Assembly: GCA_004794785.1 (NCBI GenBank) | Contig: SJOL01009709.1 | Span: 478,999 to 542,998, forward strand | From: Opisthorchis felineus | Taxonomy: Eukaryota > Platyhelminthes > Trematoda > Opisthorchiida > Opisthorchiidae | Direction: 5' to 3' | Length of the DNA: 64,000 nucleotides | Part shown: positions 1-12,700 of the stretch, one piece after another | How positions within the stretch are numbered: the stretch's first letter is position 1 | Layout of the letters: each line of letters opens with the position of its first letter | The notes under the pieces: model-generated | The model's input: the letters and a program-made list of their open reading frames with translations, nothing else | Told to the model about the DNA's origin: nothing | Databases searched by the model: none | Made by a program: the position numbers and the translations under genes

Positions 1-1080
1 AGTAAAAACCTTGTGAAAATGTTCGGATACAGCTAATCCGGGTTCGCTGTATTAATCACTACGATTCAGTGACTGTGCAACCGAGTCAGTCTGCAATGCT
101 ATATTTTTACTTGGGTTCATCAACAAGGAATGTAGCATGAGTTTTAGCAGCTGCGTCGCACAAGATCACACTACCAATTGCCATCATGTGAACTACTGAA
201 GTTTTTAGCGTAATGAGGGAATTTCAGGATCTTCTTATTTGGACTTCGACGACGTTCGTGATATTCACGATATTGTATCCTTCCAAGAACAAGTTGTACG
301 GAGCTCCTTATGCACTTCATTTGCAAAAATACGGAATGAACCGTGGTAGCCACTAATGTCCGACAGAGATTAAAAAAGACACCCAACCAGGATGCTGACC
401 TAATTTGGCCAAGATGCAATGTCATTGTTACACGAGTTACACAGTTGCAATAAGGCTCGAAAGTAACCGATGTAGAGAATAAGACTAAACAAAGTACGGT
501 ACACCAATATTTATCGAATTCCCGATAGTTACATCTCCCCCAAACAACTAATCTTCTGGTTCTCATTGGCACATGGCTCGGTAGCATACGCGACACTTTA
601 TTGCAATGGTCTGGGTGAGAAGAACTGTTGATCACCGTGCGAGCCCAGTGTGTCAATATACTAGCCTGTTTAAGGTGCAGTCATGTAACGTTAACGAATA
701 TAAGAAACAGAAACACACAAGTGAAAAATTTCGGCATAAAATCAAAAAACCCTAGACCGCAGACTGCATGTTCTGCAGTCTGAGACATAAGGTGTCTTCT
801 TAAGAGGACACAACTCATCGCATAAAGATTACGGTACGCTCTGAAGTTGGTGTACAAAAGACAAACAGGACGTGCGTAGTGAGTGCATGAACATCATTGT
901 GTTAACCTTCAGTCAAAGAGAAACAACTTCATAATGTGGAGTGTTTAGTGTCCTATCGATTTTAACTGCTTTCTGTGTTCAATTTTATCATTGTTCAGAA
1001 AACACAAACGGTCATGGAAGCCCAGGTATTAACGGACTGATGGTGCTGCAAACCAAGTTGTTGCGGCGATGTGAACATAC
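1..1080 (-). other. Start of intron downstream of the catalytic-Asp furin exon
   Basis: The minus strand reads a donor GTATGT at 1080-1075, directly after the last codon of the neighbouring exon, so this stretch is intron of the convertase gene. I looked on the minus strand for the next family exon, which would carry the catalytic His in an HGTRCAGE-like motif, and did not find it. No other feature was recognised here. Confidence 0.6.
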
Positions 1081-1215
1081 ATAGTTTTCTTTGAGATCCG
1101 GGTGATCAATTTCCAACCCGTCGTCCAAAATGGTTACGACCACATCCTGACCAGCGTAGCCACGTGCCCAGGCAGATCGAACATTCATGTCCAGTCCATT
1201 TGGTCCACCCCGATT
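1081..1215 (-). CDS. Furin-like proprotein convertase, exon with catalytic Asp
   Basis: This 135-nt exon gives exactly 45 codons, starting NRGGPNGLDMNV and ending HPDLKENY. It is the start of the subtilisin/kexin (S8) catalytic domain: the AWARGYAGQDVVVTILDDG stretch is the family signature, and the first D of LDDG is the expected catalytic Asp. The junctions are clear: a pyrimidine-rich acceptor ending in CAACAG before the AAT codon, and a donor GTATGT right after the TAT codon, both phase 0. Convertases of this family cleave precursor proteins after paired basic residues in the secretory pathway. The sequence is closest in style to invertebrate Furin-1, which also has WYL-NRGG-GLDMNV here. 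The exon joins in phase to the one at 6695-6790. The catalytic His and Ser exons must lie beyond the left edge. Nothing in it looks broken. Confidence 0.93.
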
Positions 1216-1217
1216 CT

Positions 1218-4200
1218 GTTGATGAGAGAAAACACCCAAATCAGAGGAAGAGAACGATTCCGAAAACGACTTATGCCCGATGCCCAAATCTTCTTGCGCG
1301 ATATATGTCTACGGCAGCAAAATGGCGAGTAGCTCACTTTCTAATTTTTGGTAAACTCGTTTCCGGACAGACTTCGCTAGCCCCTTTGTACCGGCTCAAT
1401 GGGGCAAAGGAATACGAAATTATTTGTCAAACACGATGACAGCTGACATGGGAAAACTAATCTACCGTAGTAGAGGAGAACAGAAAACGAAAACAACCGG
1501 GTCTACCAAAAAGAGGTAGAATGACCTGCGCACCCACTGCGTCAACGGGAAACCGTAAGGGGAAATCTAATTAGGCGTATTTGGCTGAATACATCCTAAA
1601 GAATCATCGCGACAAATGGGAATATTGCCGACTGTTGGTAGTAATGGCACAAAAGCTTCGTCATGCCTGCAAGGACTGAATGCACACAGCGGTCACTCTA
1701 TATAAAGCAGGAACGTCTGGGTGCTGAACACAACCAGAAGGGAAAACCGATTGGCAATTGGCGAGTCCACTTGAATGGATAACCCATCAATCACCGTGGC
1801 TATGATCAGACCATGCACCCACAATTATTACGCTTCATTCGAACTCACGGACCCTTATAAATACTTGAACAGTAAGCACTGAACACGAGTTTATTCTGCC
1901 TCAAAATTATGAGGCTGGTGGCAAAGAGCTCCTTAAAGCGCAAAATTTCGAAATCCTGGTGAGAATTTGATAATCTTTTCTGTTCAGTCACCTATTCTGT
2001 CGCAAATTCATCGATTTCCGCTTCTTTTTATCAGCCTTGTCACAGCCTTTGTACTTAACTTTTTCCAGACTGACTGATCCATTCAATAGGAATGGACGCA
2101 AGAGAGCAAGCGAGTATTCCAGTGCCAACTGGGTCGGTCAGTGTGGCAATTCCAATGGTGAATACGAAGATGCAGTTGCTCACTTACACCCGTTAGATTG
2201 CCCGCCTGCTCGGTTTGTTCAGACTCCGCTGGTCATGACAAATCTGGCTATTCACGCCACCAATCAGAGTTATCCGAAAGACCCCGGATAGGAGGACGGG
2301 TTACCCGCGCTACCAGTATTTGACTCGCCGTTAGCTGTGGTGTGGACACTAAAAATGCGCCGAACCGACCGTTTATTAAGCGTGTCGGCTCGCGCGCGTG
2401 GACCAAAAGGAGAGTGCTACTTAGATCTGCCAGTCCTTTAGGATATCCGAGACTGTCTAACGTACGCGTGACTCAGGAGTAAGTTTTGGAAAATCAACAC
2501 CATTCGTGTATGGTGTTTGTGCAACCCGGAACGTATCCAGTACACCAGATGAAATCGAGACCATCAATGACCGTCGCTGCTGGAAGACAATTCACTTTTA
2601 CTTTTAATACTAATCAAATAGATTACGTCACCAAGTAAAACCGGGAACCCTAGCATAGAGGCAGTTGGTCATCCCAAAGAGATAGTTGCTGTCACACCCC
2701 TAATCACTAATTCTTCCAACCACCATGATGCAGACCAGACGAAAATCTAACACGACCGTCAACAAAAAAGGATCACGCAGGATAAGCAGTGCAGTTGAGT
2801 TATGAAACACCTGGTTACAGAGGACGTCGAAAAACTCCAGTAACCTTAAACGGTGAGAATGCTCATTCACAATCCTATAACGCCGTGTTTGCTGCAACGT
2901 TTCACAGGTCGAATTGATTTCAGATCACCCTCCACTGTTCATCTTGGGACGCCAAGGACATTTTATTGACAACATCTTTTATTGTGAAGTTGAGTAAGAG
3001 CTTTCAGTCACACACTACAAGTGACTAGGTGGTGTCAGGACTGTCGCTAACATGCCTGTTGAAAATGAACACAGTGAGGTTTTCCGTTCTGTTCTGTATA
3101 CATAGGATCGTGATAGCTTGAAGTTAATTAGCAGGTGCTCGCGCAACCGCAAAAACAATATGAATGAAACCTGTGAAACAATTCCAATTTTACCCTTGGG
3201 AAATGGTTTGGTTCTTCGGCGAATTCTAACGGCCCGTCGCTGGCCACACAAGCATAACCCACAGTATTCTAAAACAGTGAGACCTTCCGTGTCCTCTAGA
3301 GCTAGACAATAACTGAGCGACATCCTTTTCCGTTACCGTGAAGAAAGGCATCCTCATATAGTGCCCACTCTGGAGGGGTCCCACTGAAGGTATATCTAAT
3401 GTGGGTCAGTTCATGTATTCGACGAGATAAGGAAGTAAATAAAATAAGATGTTTCATAAGAACACCCATCGAAATCATGAGCAGAATGACACAAGTGTAT
3501 AACAAGGATGGTTAGCCACCCTAATAAAGCACAATAATCTTGATCATAATCAGATATATTTCTAAACAAGTGCCCTACTATGTGTCATATGGGGAGATGA
3601 TTCTTGCCGCCAATGACGACACTACGGAAATCACAATAAAGCGATACTGCTTCAACGGAATAACTGATTCCGTAGAAGCAGTATATATATATANTATATA
3701 TATATATGCGTGTACCAGCATCCGAACCAACAGTTTTAGTGAAGATACATTGTTCGCTTCGCTGAGCAGCTGAAGCGGTAGTTTTGGGTGTAGGATGGCA
3801 CATTTACAAAAACACTTCAAGTTGAGTGACTAAGCTATCCTGATCCTGAAACCGCGTTTCTGAAGAGGTGCTCTTCCCTCCCTCTCGTAGTGCAAAAAAA
3901 ATCTGAGACCGAACAGGTTCTCTTACTTCTCAGAAGCATACCCCCCTTGGTAGCACGCCCTTGGAAGATACAGCTGTGCTTGACTTCACAAACGTGTTAA
4001 TGACAATCTCGTCTATACTGGTTTCAACTGTTTTACAACACTAGTCTGAGTGGGGTATCTACTCAGACAAGTCTATCAAAATAAGGTAAAGCTAATCTAT
4101 GATAGTAAAACCATCATAAAAACGAAGATTTCTAACCAAATTTTATAAAAATTTGATGCGGCAAAGCGTATTTCGCAAGAGTAACAATGCACAAACCAAT

Positions 4201-6694
4201 AGAATTTTGCAAAGAGTAGTAAGTTTTTGAAAAACTCTTGTACGGCTCGTAGCGACAAGCTAGCAATCTGAACCCCAATGAAAGTCGACTGTAGCGAGGC
4301 AGCCTATCGGAAACAGTCAATTAACCCAGAAAAAGAGTAATCTCGCAGGGCTACAACTGTACAGATCAAAGCACCTGAACAACACGCTTACATAATCAAG
4401 GAAAACGCCTCCCATCAGTTAGTAACAGTGTTGCAGCGTGCACAATGCATAGTCTATTCCATTCTAATTGTATTCTTTTATTTCGAGGCTACGTAATCAA
4501 ATTTGAAGCATCCAAATTATACTAACAGGTTGACGAAAACAAATTGACGACTTCAATGCACCAAGGCTGTCCCTGTACGAGTTCAGGCCGTCGGCCGTCC
4601 TCAGATGTAGAAGCCGGAATAAGTTTCGGCCCAACAGCCTCTGCTATACCCGTTTGCAGGCTGAGCAGGGGCGCAAAAGTCGACTAGGAGGTTTACCAGG
4701 TTGCAAATTTAACACACAAATGAATCTCACATGTTCAAAAATTTCCTCGAAATGTCCTCCTAGGGTTTCGTGTCCTCAGGCTGAAAATCGCTAATCTAGA
4801 CAGATTAGAAACACGTCCATTGGGAATAAGCAAGACCGTTACGCATAACCTTGCTCAAAAACACCTTGCACTGAACCGATGGATAACGGCTCCAGCCCAA
4901 TTCGCAAATACACTGGGTTGTTACTGTGCCCTCATAAACTAAACCAAACAATTAATAACAAGGGGAATAAACATCAGAATACTGCAACTAGATGGCTGCG
5001 AGACCTACCTGTCCCTACTTTGCTCCGAGTGTGTAAAATATAAAAATGCTGTGGTGTAATAACGTAGCACCTAATGGTTCAAGAGCTCAATGAGACATGA
5101 ATAATCCTCAAATGAACTAAAATTTACGGGACTTGGCAACAGACAACATGTGTTCGAACAAGATGAATGAAATTTTCAATTTGGGCCTGCGAATATACCA
5201 AGTTATTCGGCGACATATACGGTAAGTGCTCCTCCTCTGTCACCTAGGTGATTTAGTGTAATTCTTTTCGAGTACCGTCGAAGGATTAATGTGAACAGTA
5301 CACCCAAAACCCAATACATCCAACGGATGCAACAGTGTACGCACACATGGAGTCAATAAGAAATTTTGGAAAACGGAGCAGCGGGACTGCATTCAGCTTT
5401 GAAGGAGGGGATTCGAGGTCAAGGTTACTAGGGTGAAAGAAGTTCAGTCGATGTTGAATCCCTATTGCTTGACACATCCAACCCAGGCTGCCAAACGTTT
5501 GACAGTCGATATATTAGGAGCACTGCGGGAATTCGTCGGTAGCAGTGAATTCGTGATGAGATGACGCGTAAATGGAAACCAAGTTTCTCTCGTGCGCCAA
5601 CTGAGGCAGGCGATAGAGTTTCAGTTCAGAACAATTATAGAAAGCGCCATGTATTATATTTCGAAAAAAAGTAGTGTTTACTACCCGAAGTCCTGGTGGA
5701 AAAATGTTTGCAGTGAGTAGATAGTAGCATGACAGTGCGAAACGAAAGCAGCTGCCAAACTGTTCCCACGAAATGTTTAAACGGGTTTGTTTTACGAACA
5801 ATTATTTCTTCTCTTGACCGCCCATAAAAGGGACTCTGTACGTTATTGCGATTTCATGTTAAAATAATCTACCCTTCAAGGTTGTATGACACTTAGACAC
5901 CAGGATCTGCCATTGGTGTGCTACTCACTAAGATGAATGTTCACCGTTTTATGTCAGAGAGTGGGAGTCTATGTGCTCATGTTTCGATAGGGGATTATGA
6001 ATAAATAATTCTACCACATAATGAAAACGTGGTACATGCAATGGCAATCAGAGAACATGAACGTCACGCGCGATGTGCATTAGACCCGTCAGGGTGGTCC
6101 TTCTGTTTGTCACGGAACGAACTGGACCGAGTTCCTCGACATTAGTCCAGTAGCTGGATGCACAACAACTATTAAGAACGCTATATGCAGGGACTATGCA
6201 CATTCGGGCAACCTAGAATCGTGCTGTCATGTGGAAACAAAAAAGGTAGAACCGGTGGCTGTGCATTGTGCGTGGAAAATGTGAAGGAATTCGTGAAAAA
6301 AGTGCTGGCCTTATTGTGCACGTCTAGTAGAAAGAGAGAACGCGCACCGGCACGCCTTGAGCTCAGGTGCAGTGGCTTACCAAAAACTATACCAAACAAG
6401 TTATTTAGGCATAACGATTAGAAGTAATAGAGTGTGTGGTTGCTACAGCATCCCGTCAAAGCAAGCAGGTGTCATCAAAGGTCAACTCAGGGAGAAGCGG
6501 TGCGTCACCTTGAGGTGAAATACTTTTATCCGCTTTACGACTGATTCGCACAAAGTTCATTGAAAGTGTGTGGGGGGATAACCTTAACTGTGTCGGCCAG
6601 ACTAACTAATAAAAATACAGTACCGCGTAATTTGCACCAATTTAGTTATATAAAAAACTACCCGACAGAAAATGGTATGCTAAGGCAGACTTAC
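1218..6694 (-). other. Intron of the furin-like gene, about 5.5 kb
   Basis: This stretch lies between two confident exons in compatible phase. The minus-strand donor is GTAAGT at 6694-6689 and the acceptor AG is at 1217-1216. I see no domain, RNA gene or well-defined mobile element inside apart from the TA repeat at 3682-3707. Open frames here are short and match nothing I recognise. Confidence 0.7.
3682..3707. repeat. (TA)n microsatellite containing an ambiguous base
   Basis: About 26 bases of alternating T and A with an N at 3694. The repeat number is probably not resolved in this assembly. Open frames read through it on both strands are an artefact of its self-complementarity. Confidence 0.9.
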
Positions 6695-6790
6695 CAAGTA
6701 CCACATATCTGCCCAGTGAGGATCGTTAACTGGAATGTGTACATCTCGTTTCACACGAACTTTGGCCACCTGTTGTTCCAACCAAACAAC
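6695..6790 (-). CDS. Furin-like proprotein convertase, exon with RVKR maturation site
   Basis: This 96-nt exon gives exactly 32 codons. It opens VVWLEQQVAKVRVKR and ends NDPHWADMWYL. The first half is the end of the S8 prodomain and holds the primary auto-cleavage site R-V-K-R followed by D, the place where furins remove their own inhibitory propeptide in the ER. The second half is the DPxWxxxWYL segment that precedes the catalytic domain in all kexin-type convertases. The acceptor is CTTCCTTCTCAG and the donor GTAAGT, both phase 0, so it joins cleanly to the NRGG exon at 1081-1215. The exon is too short to stand out as an open frame; I found it by searching for the WYL codons next to a donor site. 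The spacing, phase and motif order leave little doubt. Confidence 0.95.
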
Positions 6791-9700
6791 CTGAGAAGGA
6801 AGTAAGGAAGAAGTGAAGGCATGTTGAGTGATAGATAGATCCACAACAAACAGATGGTACGATTCGTTAACAATTGCAGTAACAACAGGCGCACGTTCAT
6901 CTTCGATTGGGGGAAGATAACAGATGCACAGAGGTCCCTGTCCGTTACCTATAGAAATTCAAATACGGGAACGAAATGAATGGTGTATAATAAACTACTT
7001 CAGAAAATATCAACCGGCCGCTATTCACTGTCCTTCAAACTGAAAATGTTGCTGAGAGTGAACGTCGAGGTGCACAATCTCGTGCAACGCAACCTCATGA
7101 ACAACTGGTGACCAAAGTCACCAGTCATCCTTATTGAACGCAACGCCTGATGAGTTATGATGAGCGACTTACATTGTTGTTCTGGATTTTAACACTGCCT
7201 GAGCTATATGAAGCCAATGTAGTTCGCGTGAATGGGAGTTGCCAGTAAGCCAAACACATCAATATGATGCTTATGTTCCATCTGGCCCGACCAAGCGGGT
7301 ATTTGCGCAAAACGCTAATTACAGGTGGAATTATAACTAGTTTACGATAGACGCCAACTGAATATGCAGCACAAAGACCCTCCCATGGTTCAGTTACAAC
7401 AGTTTTCAAGATATCGAAGTGCTTTTCTTGACCTAACACTATTCATACAACGTTGCTGGAAACTCTTCATCAGCCCATTGTCGGTGTTTTTTTCTCTCCC
7501 TCGGGCTCATCAGGTATACGTAATCCCCATGTTTCTTTCAAACTTAGTCCCCATCCGAACAAATATAAACAAGAGATTCAGTTGATATTCAAAAAGGGCG
7601 CCGGTGTACACCAAATGCATGCAAAATTACACGTACGTAAAAAACGGTACTCGGATAGGAAAAACTAGTTATGAGAACTCGGGGACTACGTCCACCTGAT
7701 AAGGCCCAAAAAGAACAAAACCGGTAATGGGCAATCCATGAGTCTCCAGCAACGCCGAGTAAGCATCAATTACGGGGGTCCGAGTGTTAAACGACGGCGT
7801 GGCCCGAGGAATGAAAACCAGTTATGGCCTCATACATTGTCCCTCCCTTTGCTTGCACCTACAGCTGTCAGGAGGCCTAAAAGTGGTGTTCAGCACATGT
7901 GTGAACAGTTGTCGGCTGCCACAAAAACACATAGAACCCCGAAAGAGACGGGGCCTGAAAACATCTTGTGGTAGAAGTGAACCGGAGAAAATTGAATTAA
8001 AATATCCAGAGTGAACCTGGAAAAAAGCAGACCAGGTCATAGTAAAATTATCCACTTGATCCGCCTGAGGTAATTCTTCCTCTAGAAACTCTATCGCAGA
8101 GACAGACCACTCCCCCTGAAAATACGATTTACGTAACCATCAAGGGGAGCCAAATACCCTCTCTTTCCTAGTGGTGGTCCTTTTTCGGAATTACTCCCGT
8201 ATATGACAACAAGGGATCGATAAAAACTAAGGAAGTGCACTGAAGTGGAACCGATGAAACCACGTAAATAATAGGAGTTGGAACAGTAAATTTCTCAACA
8301 AAAAAACAGAACACTAACAGAGGACCAGTGCTTCTCGTAAACAGGTCACATAAAAGATGGATAAACGTGCCGTTCACTCAATATGATTGACCTTAAACGC
8401 CCCTAAAAGTTGACGAAGTGAGTGAAATCAAACACATCAGCTTTCCAACAAATCTAAAAAATGAATCCTAAGCCAATAGGCACTGTGTCACATGTAGGAA
8501 ATACAAAGTGAACAGAACATGAATGGCATTACACTAAACTAAAAGGTATCTTTGGGAAGTCAACTTTAGAGACACTAGGAAACAGGACGGAAGCTAGGTC
8601 TCATAAATAGACATCACGTGCATTTCCTGGGGGAAACAACGATGAAAACAGACGTTAACGAATGAACGATACGAGTTGATGAATAGGATGAGAGTTAGCC
8701 ACAACATAATGATCAATAGTCAGATAAACCGGATGTAGTTCATTCACAGTTGAGAGGATTGTAAAGCAAGTCGAGAAATCGGAGCACGGAATAATGGAGG
8801 TTCACAACACTGCTAGTTGTTGTTTCGGAGTAAACGGCCGAAGGCTGGTGTGGAAACATTTATATTCAAAATCAATAAAGGACATAAAATGAAAAGCAGA
8901 CATGCAAAGAAATAATAGCACACTTTAAGTTGGTTTACCACCCGCAACTTCATGAAAAGCGGGTCGATAAGCACAGCAGACTACGATAACAAACTGATAC
9001 AAAACGATCAATAGCCTCGAGGGAATGCCGAAACATGATACCTGGATATTGTACTGAAGATGAAACCGAGACAAAGTCACTGGGATATCTTGCACGATCT
9101 TCAGAAGTCATTACAATCGTTGAGAGACAGGCAGTTTACCAGGAAATCTGTTCAAGCGTGGGAATATGAGGTCGTTTTGAGTAATATGTACAATTAAGGG
9201 GATCGGCCGTGATCTCATTGCCGAGGACAAAACCATAAAGATAACTCTCCAGAAAAACAACCACACCGATTCCGGCACTGCGAGTGAACAATCAACAAAA
9301 AGGTGCAAAGGGACGAAGTATTTTCAGTTAGGCCGTACACAAACTGCAAGCTTTTCACACAACATACGTAGCCACGATTCCAACTGGATCATTTAGGAAG
9401 CATAAATGCGGCATGCACGAATTGTGTGGACGATTGGCAGCACACATTATTGGCAGTGGGTGGAAAACAACATGAGCAAGAGCGACAACAACAGTGCTAC
9501 AGGTAATTTGAGTGTGACGAAAACTCAACACACCCGAGTGGAATAGATAAACAAAGCACAGGCATTTGGTGGAACAAAGAACGCAAACAACACTAGCTAA
9601 ATTAAGGTCATAGCTTGCTTGCCGGACTAATTTACTTCGCTTTGCGTTCCGAATAGACAACAAAAAATCCAGCAAAGTGTGATACCGAGCGTCTTTTTTG

Positions 9701-12700
9701 AAATTTTTCGGCATTCTGTAAATGTGGCGTCATACCAATTAGTCTGTTGGATACCCAAACTAATCTCATCCAGCAGCAATTACTCGACATGGGCAGAAGG
9801 TACTTTCCACTCACTTCTTACTTTCACGAAAAGAATAGCAAAGGATCTGAGTTTTGGTCATTGCGGTTTTGACTTGCCCAAATTATAACCAGGATCTTCG
9901 GTCGCAACGGTAAAAACGCTGCAAGTTTCAACTAGTAAAACTAAACTCTTAACAGGAGACCCCCAAATAAAAGGCACCCCAAAGTTAGGCCCAACCTGTA
10001 AATCATTCGTGAATCCATTGCCAAGGTAACCACTAAAGTTTGGCATACCGTGCAAGTGAAACAGAGCTAAAGACCTGTAAAAAGGACGCTGTGTCTCTAC
10101 GTGGACATCTTTTGTTGAATGTAACCCATCACTTGCAAAAACTTGGGAGCTTGTACGCGAATGAGCTTAGATTGAACGCGGACTGGTGTGGCGTGAAGAC
10201 GGACTACTGAATAAACAGTAGTCACATCGTGGTCAGATTCACCCTATCTTAATCCAGCCTGCAATCCACATGCAATCCTTTTTCCACCACTGGGAATTTG
10301 AAACGGCCTTGAAGAGGTAACAGGCGCCGCTACCATCCGCGGTCAACCGAGCGATGAAAGTGGACATACACAATTGGCAAAGTTAAATGTTGCGATAAGT
10401 TGTTAACTTTGATCATCGGCCTTGTTCCTCATCGCACTGGAATAGTTATTCGTGGTTATGAGGGCCATTCAAATTCGCCGAGTGCATAAAGGTGTTATCG
10501 AAATGGCTTGGCCTGATTTGATAACTTATGACACCAGTAACCACGGGGACTGAAGTCTTGAACCTGCCCCGTTGGATCCGTGACGGTGGGTCACGTAGGA
10601 CTGTGCAAATAGTTCCCACTGGAAGACCTTAAGGAATTCCATTCCGTTGTTTTGATCTTGAAGGAGTTATGGTACCGGGTCGTCCAACCAAAAAATGACA
10701 ACTGTTTTAAGCATGATCACCGGCTTTTTATGATAATGGTGGTCATACGAGTGATATCGCATTCGCACAAACGGACCATACGTCATAGGCTCAAATGCGC
10801 ATGAGCGAGTCTAACAGTCAGTTTGTGGGTTGCTGTAGGCCAACCTTGCCAAATGCTGTGGCGGTGATGCTAATTTAGCATAATGAACACTACTAATAAA
10901 TAAGCAAAATTATTAAAATCAGCAATTACTACTTGTGGTCCCGCACATGGACCTAAAAAGGAGTTTTGACTACCAGTTGAAGTGTTCTTTTCAGGAACAG
11001 TAGCCTTTCACACAGAATTGTCGTGTTTTTCGCCATAACAGTGATATTTTCATATGATGCCAGTGGTCAAGGATCGGATTGGTGTAAGGGAAACTGCTAC
11101 GATATCGCCTGCTTGACTTGAATGTTCTGTTGTCTTGCTATCTAAAATTGAGATATGCATAATAATATCTGCCCGAACGATCACTCCTCGTGTCTAAACG
11201 AAGAACACTAAGGTCAATTCCCGTGAGTTATCACTGTTCAAGGATGGAGTAGGATTCATTAACATCCTGTCTGGTCAGTGAGATATAGTATAACACCCAA
11301 AAGTAAGTTGGAGCAATCAAGCACCCTGGTCGTTGCAAAGTTGACGGTCGTAAGCGCTCTGGTCGGTACGAGCTAAGTGCAACGTAACTCTGAGTTCTCT
11401 TATCCAATCGACTTGGACACAAGGAGCCTCTAATTTGGTTGAATTGATCTGCTCCGGCTAACTAGGTGTAGGAAAGATGGGGTTATATGCATAAATTTGA
11501 AATAGGATATTCCGCCTGACAATCAGCACTAGTTGGCAGCAAAACAGCAGATCTTCCGGGAGCAAGGACAAATGAGAACCTTGCTGTTCGTTTTCCGTAA
11601 TTTAATTCCTAGTACTGGTCTAAGAACTGACGTCCGACCGATTAACTATGTTTTTCATGGAGACCAATTATTACTGGTTGGATTGAAGTCCGATTTCTTC
11701 CCCTTTCCTTCACATGCCAGGCACATGAAATTGTCACAAGTTAAACAGCAATGGCAGACTAATTCCGCTGCCGTGTACACAGCAGGAAATTGTGATTCTA
11801 TCCACCAGTCGAGTGACTTGCGTTAGCACACAAGGGTGTTCATAGTTCAAGAGGAGAGTAATTAATTGACGAATACAAACCACTATAGGAATGACAATAT
11901 AAATGAAAAGTGTAGGTGAATGAAATACAAGAGCCATATAAGGGAACAACGATAAGTGGGTGTTTGGCACCCCCCACTGATTCCTAACTTTTCGCCAAAC
12001 AACTAGTGCTTGTTAGAAAAACCACTATCCTCTACGTTTGACCGACAGCAGCGTTTGTCGAGCTTGCAGCCACCCATCTGACGACATAGCCGTTCGGGGC
12101 GGCAGCTGAGTAGTGCTATAGTTCCATTGTGGCAATACACAGACCAGAGGAAGCTATCATCCAGTTGATGGCGTCTCCAATGCCGTGTTATCCGCACCAT
12201 CCGACCAAGCTGTTAGGTTTCAGAGCAGGACAGTGGAAGCTGGCGCCCAGTAACGAGCCCACATAAGACACCCTAGCCACAATAAAAATCCAGCGCTACT
12301 GCACTACAGGTATCGTGTCTGTAGTAACGGTCATCCAATAAAAAACATTTTCACGTATCAAAACAAAGCGATCGTGGCAAAAAACACATGTGGCACTCAA
12401 CCAACCACAGTTACAGCCCCAGGAGGCCTGATTTGAATGTGTCGAGCAATTCTGCAGGGCGCCGTACAAGCTGCTTCAAGAGAGCAACAACAAACATCAC
12501 AAGCTTTCGAAATTTTCCCCACTCCTTTCGGTTTGAATGAAGCCAATATGACAGTGTTGTGCTAATTGGGAATGCTTCGAATACAGCAGCTAAACAGGGC
12601 CTATTTAGAAATATCTGAGTATGATGAGTGGGGGGAAAAAATCAACCAACTAAGAGGGGATACGATGTAAAGGATAAAAATGGTGGAAAACTTGATCGCA

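Noticed and set aside
171..656. 161-codon minus-strand open frame near the left edge as the next furin exon
   Set aside because: It lacks HGTRCAGE or any other convertase motif, and its composition is not protein-like.
3302..3505. Possible furin exon on the minus strand (acceptor-like CTTCAG, then GPLQSGHYMRMPFF, then a GT)
   Set aside because: Its phase does not fit the FLGT exon, which ends on a complete codon, and it lies downstream of the RVKR exon at 6695, so the order would be wrong.
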